Of a stretch of DNA of 64,000 nt, positions 52,973 through 63,056 are shown one piece after another. The notes below the pieces were generated by a model. That model was given only the letters and a program-made list of their open reading frames with translations. It did not search any database and had not been told where the DNA came from. The DNA is taken from positions 1 to 64,000 of the forward strand of contig CAZWAP010000002.1 in assembly GCA_964632005.1 (NCBI GenBank), read 5' to 3'. The translations under genes and the position numbers were made by a program. This DNA comes from CAZWAP01 sp964632005. Lineage in GTDB: Bacteria > Planctomycetota > Phycisphaerae > Sedimentisphaerales > Anaerobacaceae. Position 1 is the first letter of the stretch; each line of letters opens with the position of its first letter.

Positions 52973-53704
52973 TCAACTCATTGCCACATCTATAATGCTT
53001 TTAGATAGGTCCCTCCTGGCCGATATGAACTGCATATTTGCCTCGTAGAGCCTCGTAACCATTATCATATCTGCCAGCTCCTCCACAAGTTGGACGTTGG
53101 AAGACTCCTGGAAGCCCTGCTTGACCACCAGATTCTCTGGCGTCTGAGGCTTGAGGCCCTCCGGTGCCCTGAAGCAATTAAGGCCGGCCCCAATAAGATC
53201 CTTTTCATTCTCTTTGAAATCCACCAACCTGAATTTGCCTATCAGTGTCCCCCCACTCTGGACGCTTCCATCAGTTGAAACACTGATTTGCGAAAGCCCG
53301 ACACTGCGTGGTATGGTGATCGGCCCAGCTTCGCCGGCCACTATTCGCCCGGCCGAATCCACTATCTGCCCGTTTTGATTGAGCCTGAACATCCCGTTAC
53401 GTGTGTAGAGCGGCCCGTCCGGTGTCTCCACCACAAAGAAACCTCGGCCCACAAGCGCAAAATCAAGAGCTCGGCCCGTCTCAATGATGCTGCCCTGGGT
53501 AAAATCGAAGACCGACTTCAAATCAGCTGTTTCCGCTGCTGCCTCAACTGTCCCGGCTCCCTGTGCAGCAAGCAACCTCGAGAACGTGTTGCATCTGCGC
53601 TTGTATCCCACCGTCCCGACGTTGGCCAGATTGTGCACGATGATGTTGAACTCCTGCTTAAGGCCGCTCAGGGCCAAGCTGACTTGAGGCACTATGTCGG
53701 CCAT
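52973..53704 (-). CDS. flgF: Flagellar proximal rod protein FlgF
   Basis: A 243-residue rod protein with the rod/hook start motif (NIIVHNLANVGTVGYKR), the central GRGFFVVETPDGPLYTRNGM segment and the C-terminal ESSNVQLVEELADMIMVTRL helix. It differs from the neighbouring flgG mainly in length and in its start, and its place before flgG supports FlgF. Confidence 0.9.
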   Translation of the reverse strand: MADIVPQVSLALSGLKQEFNIIVHNLANVGTVGYKRRCNTFSRLLAAQGAGTVEAAAETADLKSVFDFTQGSIIETGRALDFALVGRGFFVVETPDGPLYTRNGMFRLNQNGQIVDSAGRIVAGEAGPITIPRSVGLSQISVSTDGSVQSGGTLIGKFRLVDFKENEKDLIGAGLNCFRAPEGLKPQTPENLVVKQGFQESSNVQLVEELADMIMVTRLYEANMQFISARRDLSKSIIDVAMS

Positions 53705-53705
53705 C

Positions 53706-55016
53706 TCACACTCCTTGAGCCACCGAAGGCTCCTTGCTCGGCTCCGACTCGGAGGCCGAATCTACCCTCTGGCTCTGTCTGCTGTTGCTTTGAAGCAACG
53801 CTGCGTTGGTGGCGCGGACCAATTCGTCCACCTCTTGGTCACCCGGTCCGGTAAGCTCTATCGCTATCGAAAAGCCCTCGCCCTTCCGTTCAACGTGCCT
53901 GACTTCTCCGACGTCTTGTATTACTTTTACAGCCTCTTGGCTGCCGGCCTGCCCTGCATCCCCGCTTTTTGCCTCCCCTTCATCCAGGCCTAATACCACG
54001 ATTACGCGCTCGTTCTCCTTTATCTCCAGGGTCGAGTTAACCCTCAGGCCCGGCCCGGCCAGTTCGGTTACAACTACAGGAGAAAATTCCGGAGGGCCCC
54101 AGCTTGGTGCTGAGGTCTCTGGGCTTTCTACCGAACCTTGCTCCTGCTGCGAGGCGCTCGTATGGTCCGCCTGCTGCCGCCGGCTGAAGGGAAACCGCGC
54201 AACGTACCCGGGCAGGTGAACCGGTACGCGCAGAAAACGCCTGCGATTGACGAAACGAACGTTGTCGCTGTGGTTCAGCGCCAGCGTATCGCCGTCGTAA
54301 CTCACTACCGTCGTATCGAACTCCCACACCGAAGCACCCGAGTAATACCGCACACACCAGGTCTCGCCGAAGACAACCTTGACGGGTTGCGAGAGTCTTA
54401 CCCCGAGCTCGTTATCGGTGTTTCTGACAACCTCTGAGTCGATATCGGAGGAAGCCCGGCCTTTTCGCCTCGTCACGTAAAGCTTTTTGCCTACAGGGAT
54501 GTCCCTGGTGCTCAGCTTCTCCGTTTTTTGGGAGCCTCGGCCGTTCTGCGGCGGCCGAGGCCCCCCGAATCCGAGCTTTTCTCGCAGAAAGCCAATCTCC
54601 GTCTTCAACTGCTCTGTTGCCTCGGACGATTGTCCTTCGTTGAGTCCTTCCTCAATCAGCCTTGCAGCGCCCAGCCCAAAGGCCGTGCGTATCGTGAACA
54701 CCGATTCGGGCCGTTTCAAACCTGCCTTGTTGGCCACTATCATCAGAATCTGCGACTCGCGCTCGCTCAGCCCTCGCTGCCGAGCGTAATCCTCAAATGA
54801 CTTGCCAGCTTCTTTTCGCTCCCGTTTGACGCGAGCAAAACTCACCCACGAAAACAAAGCTATCAAAACCACCAAGACCCCAGCGCAAAGAAAGACCATC
54901 ACGTCTTCCGTATTGTAACCTTCCCCGAACCCTCGAGCCGCCGCCCATCGCTCCCACGGCGTCAAACCCGTAAAGGCCATCTCGAGCACGGTAATGATGG
55001 CAGGTGAGATCGCCAT
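53706..55016 (-). CDS. Membrane-anchored PilZ/YcgR-like protein
   Basis: A 436-residue protein with one membrane helix at about 39-60, a helical linker (about 65-150), a YcgR-N-like domain (IPVGKKLYVTRRKGRASSDI, then DTTVVSYDGDTLAL) and a C-terminal PilZ-like domain opening with RRRFLRVPV (about 256-264), which contains an RxxxR c-di-GMP-binding motif. The second PilZ motif, usually [D/N]xSxxG, reads TELAGPG and looks degenerate. YcgR proteins act as flagellar brakes at the stator. It sits between flgE and flgF, 5 nt and 1 nt from them, so it is built together with the hook. Ligand binding is uncertain. Confidence 0.75.
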   Translation of the reverse strand: MAISPAIITVLEMAFTGLTPWERWAAARGFGEGYNTEDVMVFLCAGVLVVLIALFSWVSFARVKRERKEAGKSFEDYARQRGLSERESQILMIVANKAGLKRPESVFTIRTAFGLGAARLIEEGLNEGQSSEATEQLKTEIGFLREKLGFGGPRPPQNGRGSQKTEKLSTRDIPVGKKLYVTRRKGRASSDIDSEVVRNTDNELGVRLSQPVKVVFGETWCVRYYSGASVWEFDTTVVSYDGDTLALNHSDNVRFVNRRRFLRVPVHLPGYVARFPFSRRQQADHTSASQQEQGSVESPETSAPSWGPPEFSPVVVTELAGPGLRVNSTLEIKENERVIVVLGLDEGEAKSGDAGQAGSQEAVKVIQDVGEVRHVERKGEGFSIAIELTGPGDQEVDELVRATNAALLQSNSRQSQRVDSASESEPSKEPSVAQGV

Positions 55017-55021
55017 TGTTA

Positions 55022-56701
55022 TTACCTGATCAAGCCGGTGAGCTCCCTCAATATGTCGTTAGCTACTCTGATGGTCCTGGCGTTTGCCTGAAAACCGTTC
55101 TGGGCCTGGATCATATTCACAAACTCGCTGGCCACGTCAGCGTTGGATTTCTCCAGCGCCCCACCGTGCACCGAGCCAGCTCCTCCAGTCATCGCCTGCG
55201 TCGCCACCGCCTCCCCTGAGTTGGCCGACGGGATAAAATAGCCGCTGCCCACGCTCTCCAGGCCGGAAGTATTCTGGAACAACGCTATCTGAATCGTCGC
55301 AATGTTCTTCTTTATGCCGTTTGAGAACGCCCCAATCAACACCCCACTGTTGTCAACCGAGACCGTCGCGAGCCTGCCGGCCTCATAACCATCCTGCTCC
55401 CGCGCGACTGCGGTAGAATTGCCGGAGAACTGCGTCAAGCCGTTGAGCTGACCGACCGTACCAAAGTCCATCGCGATCGTCTGCGGACTCGAGGTGTCGT
55501 GTGCGAAAGTCACCACGAATTGAGCCGTATCACCCACTGTTGTGTTCAAACCGGCGTATGAACCGTTAGTCGCGTCAAATTCTATACTGCGGATTCGGCG
55601 GTTGTCAGGGGTAATAGAAGTGACGTTTCCGCTTATTGAGGTCAGCACCATATCCCACGTGTTTGGCGCTGTGGTCCTCACGAACGCGCCGGAGAGCACG
55701 TGTTTGCCGCCCAGACTGTCATAGACCGTGGTACTGACGTTCTTCACCTCCTCGCCGCCGACAGTTGACAGCTCGAAGTACGCCGGCATCGTCAGCTTGG
55801 CCGTCCCGTCGTTCTCGAACGTCATAACGACGTCTGACCTGCTGTATCCGGAGTTCTTATCGGTCACGACTATTTTGCCGCTGCTCAGGCTCGCGCTGAC
55901 GTTACTGGAGCCCAGCTTGCTCTCGATGTAACTCAGCACATCGCCCAGCGTCGTCGTCGAGGTCACGCTCATACCTGTGGTGTCGGTCACAGGGGTACCG
56001 TCGGGCGTGTAGCCGGTGACCTTTATCACGGCGGAACTGAGTGTCCCGCTGGTGTACTGGTCGAGGTCCGTCAGAAATGTACCCGAGGTCGCCGCATCCC
56101 CGCCGCTGGTGAACTTGATATTCGAAGACAACTTCTGCGTCTGGGCCGTCGCAAGCGATGCATCCGCGCTAAGGTTGCCAGCCAGAACCACCCTGGACGT
56201 GGGCTTTGCCGCCATCGCAACATCGTATGGAACTTTTACGTTGCCGTCACCGGCCGTCTGAAAACCCTCGCTGACACCCACCGAGCCGATCCTCCGCACC
56301 CGATAGCCTGTCGAAGGATCCACCAGATAGGACTCGGCATCCACGGCAAAAGCACCGGCGCGGGTATAGACATTTTTCGAACCATCGCTCAACACAAAAT
56401 ACCCTTCCCCTTCGATCGCCAAGTCCAGTGGGTTACCGGTGTTCACGATATTACCCTGCTGCATGTTCAGGGATATCCCCGCAATCCCCACGCCACTGCC
56501 CATCTGCTGCGGATTCGTTCCACCGATCGCACTGGTAGGCTGCGAAGCCTTCTTGATGGTCTGGCTCAGTAGCTCTGAAAAAGTTATTCTGCTGGCCTTG
56601 AAGCCTGTCGTGTTGACGTTCGCCAGATTATTGCCTGCTACGTCCAGCATCTTCTGGTGGGCCTGAAGCCCTGTCACTCCAGCTGATAACGCGAAGCTCA
56701 T
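55022..56701 (-). CDS. flgE: Flagellar hook protein FlgE
   Basis: A 559-residue hook subunit. The N-terminus LSAGVTGLQAHQKMLDVAGN, NLANVNTTGFKASRITFSEL and the C-terminus SEFVNMIQAQNGFQANARTI are diagnostic. The middle contains additional beta domains, making it longer than enteric FlgE (about 400). The flgD stop is about 50 nt upstream. Confidence 0.95.
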   Translation of the reverse strand: MSFALSAGVTGLQAHQKMLDVAGNNLANVNTTGFKASRITFSELLSQTIKKASQPTSAIGGTNPQQMGSGVGIAGISLNMQQGNIVNTGNPLDLAIEGEGYFVLSDGSKNVYTRAGAFAVDAESYLVDPSTGYRVRRIGSVGVSEGFQTAGDGNVKVPYDVAMAAKPTSRVVLAGNLSADASLATAQTQKLSSNIKFTSGGDAATSGTFLTDLDQYTSGTLSSAVIKVTGYTPDGTPVTDTTGMSVTSTTTLGDVLSYIESKLGSSNVSASLSSGKIVVTDKNSGYSRSDVVMTFENDGTAKLTMPAYFELSTVGGEEVKNVSTTVYDSLGGKHVLSGAFVRTTAPNTWDMVLTSISGNVTSITPDNRRIRSIEFDATNGSYAGLNTTVGDTAQFVVTFAHDTSSPQTIAMDFGTVGQLNGLTQFSGNSTAVAREQDGYEAGRLATVSVDNSGVLIGAFSNGIKKNIATIQIALFQNTSGLESVGSGYFIPSANSGEAVATQAMTGGAGSVHGGALEKSNADVASEFVNMIQAQNGFQANARTIRVANDILRELTGLIR

Positions 56702-56750
56702 CTGCGTCTCTCCTTATTCCAGCTGTTAACCCCTGTACCTATCGGTGGTC

Positions 56751-57131
56751 TTAGTTCTGCACTGCTATGACGTCCTCTATCCCTATGGTATGTCCTTCGA
56801 CAACCAACATTATCTTGCCATCGAGATTGTTATAGACCTGCTCAACGACACCGCTTTGGATCTCTCCCGACTCGGCATCCTCTTGCATAAACGAAACCTG
56901 TTTGCCTATCAGCGAGGCCGCATAGGCCCTCTGAATACCGGCAAGTACGTCCGCGAAACTTGCGTTCATCGATTCGAGCTGTTGCAGCTGCGAAAACTGC
57001 GCTAACTGGGACGCCATCTCGTTATTATCCAGAGGCTCCAGCGGATTCTGGTTCCTAAGCTGAGTGACCAGAAGCTTCATGTAATCGGTTTGAATATCAC
57101 TTGCCGTCGGAGTTGCTGCTACCGGACTCAT
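56751..57131 (-). CDS. flgD: Hook cap / assembly protein FlgD
   Basis: A 126-residue hook-capping protein. The N-terminal motif MKLLVTQLRNQNPLEPLDNN, EMASQLAQFSQLQQLESMN is the FlgD hallmark. It is short (enteric FlgD about 230); the C-terminal FlgD Ig/Tudor region is reduced to about 40 residues (VSFMQEDAESGEIQSG and so on). It is the first gene of the sigma-54-controlled minus-strand operon. Confidence 0.93.
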   Translation of the reverse strand: MSPVAATPTASDIQTDYMKLLVTQLRNQNPLEPLDNNEMASQLAQFSQLQQLESMNASFADVLAGIQRAYAASLIGKQVSFMQEDAESGEIQSGVVEQVYNNLDGKIMLVVEGHTIGIEDVIAVQN

Positions 57132-57214
57132 AATTTTGCGCCTTCCTAAGAAACTCGATCCTGCTCAACTTCATTTTCGACTGGCTGGCCTTGACAAGGC
57201 TGCACCGTCGTGCT

Positions 57215-57230
57215 CGCAACAACCGTGCCA
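57215..57230 (-). promoter_or_regulatory. Sigma-54 promoter of the flgD-flgL operon
   Basis: Minus-strand TGGCAC-GGTTG-TTGCG, correct -24 and -12 boxes and spacing. The predicted start near 57204 gives a leader of about 73 nt before flgD. This single promoter could serve all twelve genes down to flgL. Confidence 0.85.
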
Positions 57231-57690
57231 CGCGGCGCGTACGCCGGCCAATATTGTCAGTAACTTCTTTACTAATACGCACTTACCTGGCGACAAAAAA
57301 TTTGACCAGTCTTGCAACTCGCTGGCAAAGGTCCCGGGGCATTTCGTCTGAGCGGACAATTTTTCCGCACACTTAGAAATTTCTGCCGGTCGTCCCGGAC
57401 TTAACCCGCAATCGGCCCCAGGCCACCAATCCCTCACGGAAGCGGTCAACGCTCTGTCTCGGAGGTCTTATAAGAAGAACTGTGTGTCGACTGAGACCTG
57501 CAATGTCGCTTTATCGGTCTGATAGTTCCAACTCACCGGGGATACCACATAGACAGTGAGTCCCATAAGAAAGGCCGCACATCTGCTGTAAAGTCACACC
57601 CTCCGTGACGCGGTCGGGACACCTGCAAACTCTGTCCGATAAAAGGCCACAGTGACATCAGCTTGCCTGCAGGGCAACCTCGGCGTGACA

Positions 57691-57709
57691 TTATTGGCCC
57701 GTCCAATAA
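57691..57709. promoter_or_regulatory. Palindrome upstream of the first activator gene
   Basis: TTATTGG-CCCGT-CCAATAA is a perfect 7-bp inverted repeat with a 5-bp centre, 126 bp before the activator ATG at 57835. It could be a binding site for a dimeric regulator or an enhancer site for the sigma-54 activators. Positions 57231-57690 and 57710-57834 hold no gene that I can support; AT-rich tracts there are compatible with the activator's own promoter. Confidence 0.4.
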
Positions 57710-57834
57710 AAATTAAAGTCACCTAAAAGGCGCGGACGATTTACAGGACATTACGATTTTAGCGAGTGCAACAACAACCAGGAGAAGCATTGAAAGGCAG
57801 TTCAGATGGGTAGTTTTTTTGGGGTGGGAGCCGA

Positions 57835-59259
<1,425 letters not shown>

Positions 59260-59436
59260 GCACCGCCTGCGAATCCGGCCCAACCTTGTCCCGCCGGTCC
59301 TGTCAGATATTCCGTCAGCCCGTCTAAAATTCTGACACCTGCCCAGTCTTCGGCCGGCCCGCAACAACAGCCCCCAAGAACGCTTTTCGGCTCTGTCCGC
59401 TCAAAACGCCGGCCTTTCCACTGGCTCTTCCTGTCC

Positions 59437-59452
59437 TGGCATAAATATTGCA
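59437..59452 (+). promoter_or_regulatory. Sigma-54 promoter of the TPR/activator operon
   Basis: TGGCAT-AAATA-TTGCA, one mismatch in the -24 box (T for C at its end) and correct spacing. The predicted start is near 59463, 67 nt before the first TPR gene. The remainder of 59260-59529 shows nothing further. Confidence 0.8.
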
Positions 59453-59529
59453 GCTTCCTGAGGCTGTCTGGCGGCCATGCCTCGCGGACTCGGCGGAAGC
59501 CGTCCCGCTAAAAAGGCGGCCGCCGCAAA

Positions 59530-62058
59530 ATGCGACGACAAAAGGACGACCGGTCGCCGGACCCGACCAGGCCGAGTATGACACCAATGCAAGGAAAAAA
59601 CCAGACACCGGAAAATAATTCACAACCCATTCCCGAAGACGGCGAGCTCTTTGCCAGCGAGCCTTGCGAGCAGCTCACCGAGCAGGAGATTTTCGTCGGG
59701 GACGACGATCTCTACCAGTCCTTAGAGCGGTTCAAGCAACCAGAAAATTCTGCCACGCCAGGCGTTCGAAAATACCTCAGATTCGCGATGCCCCTGGCGC
59801 GAATGTCTCTCACTCAAAAGGTCCTCATACTTGCAATCGCGGTGGTTGGCGGCTTGCTGCTCTACACCGTATCTGAGCCAGGTGCGGGCCCGGCAAAACC
59901 ACCCGAGCCACAGCTTCCGGGCTTGCAAGAATTCCCCGGGCTCGACGCTGTCAGCGTTGTTTCAGCAGAGGCACACCAGCCCGAGGCCGAGATCGAGCCA
60001 GCCACGCCGGTATCGCTCAAAACCGCCGACGAACTTTTCCGCCACGCTGAATACGCCCGGGCATACGCCGCCTACGATCGCCTCCGCCAGCTTGTGCCGC
60101 CGGACGAGCGAAACTACAGGGCCCTGCTCCACCTGAAAATGACGCTCTGCCGCATAAAAGCCGGCAAGCTTGACAACGCCGAACGGCTCCTCGACGAAGC
60201 GGCCAGGTCGAAACCGAACATCGTCCGCCTTGTCGCCAATTACTACAAAATCCTATTGGCCATGCAAAAAAACCAGTATCTCAAGGCCAGAGCAAACGCA
60301 TATCGCGCGGTAGCACTCGTCAGCACCATTGAGACCGACGCAAAATTGTCCGCATCGATCCGCACCAACTGCTACTTTATGATAGCCCAGGCACTGACCA
60401 GGTACACGCTTTCGCTTTGCGACCTCGACGGTTATCTGCCCGGGAGCCCCGGCGATGCCTTTACTGAAATCGACCCGTTTGCAGGCCTGAGAGGCAAGCA
60501 GCTTGATGCGCTTCTGCAGGCCGGCTCCGGGTGTTTCGATGAAGCGCTACTCGGCCCGGAAATCCGAAAAATCGACCATAAAGAGGGCCCGGCAAGGTGG
60601 TATGTGGTCTGCCGCGAAGCCCCGATTGACGAACTACTGGCAAGATTTGCAACAAATGCTTCCCTGGACCTTTCCTGGGCGCCGCTCAGCGAAACCAACG
60701 AACCGGGGAAGCTTGAAATCCTCCGCAACAGACCGGTTACAATGTACCTGCCCGCGGCAACGGCTGCCCAGGTCGTCGCGGTGGCCGCCGGGCAAGTAGG
60801 CCTGCTAGCCAGCATAACCCCTCAAGGGCTTGTGACCATCCACGATCCCGAACGCTATAGCTCCCTCTCGGAACACACAACTCTGGTCGCAGCCGAAACC
60901 GTCTCGCTCTGGCAAAAGTTCGTGCTCGCCTTCGAGAACGACAGGCGCACGTCAAATGCACACTTCGCCCTGGGGCTTCTGCACATGCTCGAGAACAGAC
61001 TTCCCGAAGCAATAGCAGAATTCAAGCTGGTCTCCAATCGCTTCTCCTGGTCGCCCCTGGCACCTTATGCCCTGCTCCACTCAAGCAGGATAAAGGCCAG
61101 CCCATCCGTCAGGGACTACGTCGGCGCCCACAATGACCTGAAAAACCTCGTCGAACAGTACCCGGATGCAGAAATCGCCAACCACGCCCACCTGCAACTG
61201 GCTGAATACGCCGCCAAGGCCGGGATGATAACCGAGGCTGCAAGGCTGTACGCAAAAGTTTACAATCTTTCCTTTTCACCCGAATCTCGAAGAACCGCCG
61301 CCCTGGGAGCAGGCAAGTGTTACTACCAGACAAACGACTACCATTCAGCTACAAGATGGCTTATCCGCTACATCAACCTGGCCGAAACGCAGAAAAATCA
61401 TGAGGTCTGCTCGGCATGCTTTCTCCTTGGGCAGGCTTACCTGGCACTCGGCCAACCACGTCAGGCCTCGGAGGCACTGGAACTGGCGCTGGCCGGGCCA
61501 CTCCCGAAGAACCTCTACGCACAGGCCCTCCGCGCCATCACCGATGCATACGCGCTCCAGGAAAAGCTCGTCCGGGCCCTGGAAGTACTGGAGGATGTAG
61601 ATACCTGGCAGCTGTCGCAGGCCGAATCCGTCGAAATCCTTCTGATCAAGAGCAGAATCCTGCGGCGAATGGGGCTCGTGGACAACGCTATGACCTTGCT
61701 CCAAGGAAGGGCCGATTACCTCACCGACGTACAACTGAAAGCCAGAATAACGTTCGAACTGGCCAACTGTCTCGTCGACAAAGGACGGCTCCAGCAGGCA
61801 TACGAAAAACTCACCGAAATCATCGTAGCCGTCCAGCCCGGCCCGCTGGCGCACAGCATCGCCTTGAAGCTGGCGCAGCTTTGTTCGAGACTCGGTCGAA
61901 ACCAACAGGCAATCTCGGTTTGCTCGCAACTACTCAAATCCACCGCAACCGCGCAGATCAAGCAAGAGGCCGCCACACTGCTCGCCCGAATCTACAGCCG
62001 GCAAAAGCACTACGACAAAGCGGTGCTCGCTCTACTGGATGATCCCAAACCAAAATGA
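59530..62058 (+). CDS. Large membrane-anchored TPR protein with a secretin-STN-like segment
   Basis: An 842-residue protein of unknown function. It has a cytoplasmic N-terminal tail, one membrane helix at about 98-117 (VLILAIAVVGGLLLYTV), then a long extracytoplasmic region with many TPR motifs. Between TPR blocks, at about 360-440, lies a segment resembling STN/secretin N-domains (IDELLARFATNASLDLSWAP, VTIHDPE). The operon with two regulators and flagellar promoter logic suggests a role in envelope assembly or sensing of the flagellum. ATG 59530 is used; ATG 59578 is possible. The STN reading is weak. Confidence 0.7.
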   Translation: MRRQKDDRSPDPTRPSMTPMQGKNQTPENNSQPIPEDGELFASEPCEQLTEQEIFVGDDDLYQSLERFKQPENSATPGVRKYLRFAMPLARMSLTQKVLILAIAVVGGLLLYTVSEPGAGPAKPPEPQLPGLQEFPGLDAVSVVSAEAHQPEAEIEPATPVSLKTADELFRHAEYARAYAAYDRLRQLVPPDERNYRALLHLKMTLCRIKAGKLDNAERLLDEAARSKPNIVRLVANYYKILLAMQKNQYLKARANAYRAVALVSTIETDAKLSASIRTNCYFMIAQALTRYTLSLCDLDGYLPGSPGDAFTEIDPFAGLRGKQLDALLQAGSGCFDEALLGPEIRKIDHKEGPARWYVVCREAPIDELLARFATNASLDLSWAPLSETNEPGKLEILRNRPVTMYLPAATAAQVVAVAAGQVGLLASITPQGLVTIHDPERYSSLSEHTTLVAAETVSLWQKFVLAFENDRRTSNAHFALGLLHMLENRLPEAIAEFKLVSNRFSWSPLAPYALLHSSRIKASPSVRDYVGAHNDLKNLVEQYPDAEIANHAHLQLAEYAAKAGMITEAARLYAKVYNLSFSPESRRTAALGAGKCYYQTNDYHSATRWLIRYINLAETQKNHEVCSACFLLGQAYLALGQPRQASEALELALAGPLPKNLYAQALRAITDAYALQEKLVRALEVLEDVDTWQLSQAESVEILLIKSRILRRMGLVDNAMTLLQGRADYLTDVQLKARITFELANCLVDKGRLQQAYEKLTEIIVAVQPGPLAHSIALKLAQLCSRLGRNQQAISVCSQLLKSTATAQIKQEAATLLARIYSRQKHYDKAVLALLDDPKPK

Positions 62059-63056
62059 AACCCTTGATCTCAGGAAAAAATCGCCTCGATCCCATGCGTT
62101 CGGCAACACGCTGTCCCTACGCGGCAGGATGGACCGTCTATGTGCTCTGTGTGGCTCTCGCGGTCTCGGTCTCCCCGGCCGCGGATAACCCGAACGCCGG
62201 ACAGGCCGACCCCAATGCTCATACCGCGCCGCGCGCCGCCGGTGAACCCAACGAAGCGAACCTCGCTGGTCGCCGGCTTGGTTCGAGCCAAGACGCCCAG
62301 GATTCGCCGGGCGCCGCCGATTGGTTCATCGCAAAGAACCCGACTACTGAGCTTAGCCGGCTGGTCTGGCAGGCCAGGATTACCGCTCCGCAAAGCCCGC
62401 CTGATGACCAGGGCAAGGACAATCTGCAGCGCATCATTCAGATGATACGATCAATCCGGTTTCAGCCCAAAGAGCAAACGCCCCGGCCCCTCGTCGCCAC
62501 CACGCCCACCAAGCAGACCGAGCCCAACCTGGCCCCTGCGGAGCCTAAGGCCCCAAACGAACCTCCACAAGCACTTCCGGAGACCGTAAACCAACCCGGC
62601 AGCCTCTCCGAGCAAACGATAAGAATCCTCGGCGAGCATCTCAAGCATCCCGAAAAGCTCAAGAACGCCCTCGAGCTTGCAGAGATACTGTACCGGGGCA
62701 ACCGGCTCGCCGAAGCCGCAGTATGCTACAGGCAGGCACTAGCCCGGGTATACCCGAACCAGCTCGGCTCAGGCCGGGACAAGCCCTGGATACTCTTTCA
62801 AATAGGTAACTGCCTGCGGGAACAGAATCCCCAGGAAGCTCTCCAGGCTTACTCCCGCCTGATAAATGAGCATCCCAACTCACCCTGGACGGACCTGGCA
62901 AAGGCCCGGTCCAATCTGATCACCTGGAAACAGCAGGACAGGCCGGGAATGCTGCTCAAGGAATTAAACAAACAGCCTGCGGAATCCCCGCCGCCAGAAA
63001 ACTACGTGATCACGAAAGCGTCTAAATCGGAAACGGAGCAACCGAAAAGTGGATAG
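62055..63056 (+). CDS. Secreted TPR protein
   Basis: A 333-residue protein overlapping the previous gene by 4 nt (ATGA). It has a signal peptide (YVLCVALAVSVSPAA at about 29-43), a Pro/Asn/Glu-rich linker, and C-terminal TPR motifs (ALELAEILYRGNRLAEAAVC, FQIGNCLREQNPQEALQAYS). Together with its neighbour it may form a periplasmic TPR complex. I do not recognise a family beyond TPR. Confidence 0.72.
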   Translation: MKPLISGKNRLDPMRSATRCPYAAGWTVYVLCVALAVSVSPAADNPNAGQADPNAHTAPRAAGEPNEANLAGRRLGSSQDAQDSPGAADWFIAKNPTTELSRLVWQARITAPQSPPDDQGKDNLQRIIQMIRSIRFQPKEQTPRPLVATTPTKQTEPNLAPAEPKAPNEPPQALPETVNQPGSLSEQTIRILGEHLKHPEKLKNALELAEILYRGNRLAEAAVCYRQALARVYPNQLGSGRDKPWILFQIGNCLREQNPQEALQAYSRLINEHPNSPWTDLAKARSNLITWKQQDRPGMLLKELNKQPAESPPPENYVITKASKSETEQPKSG

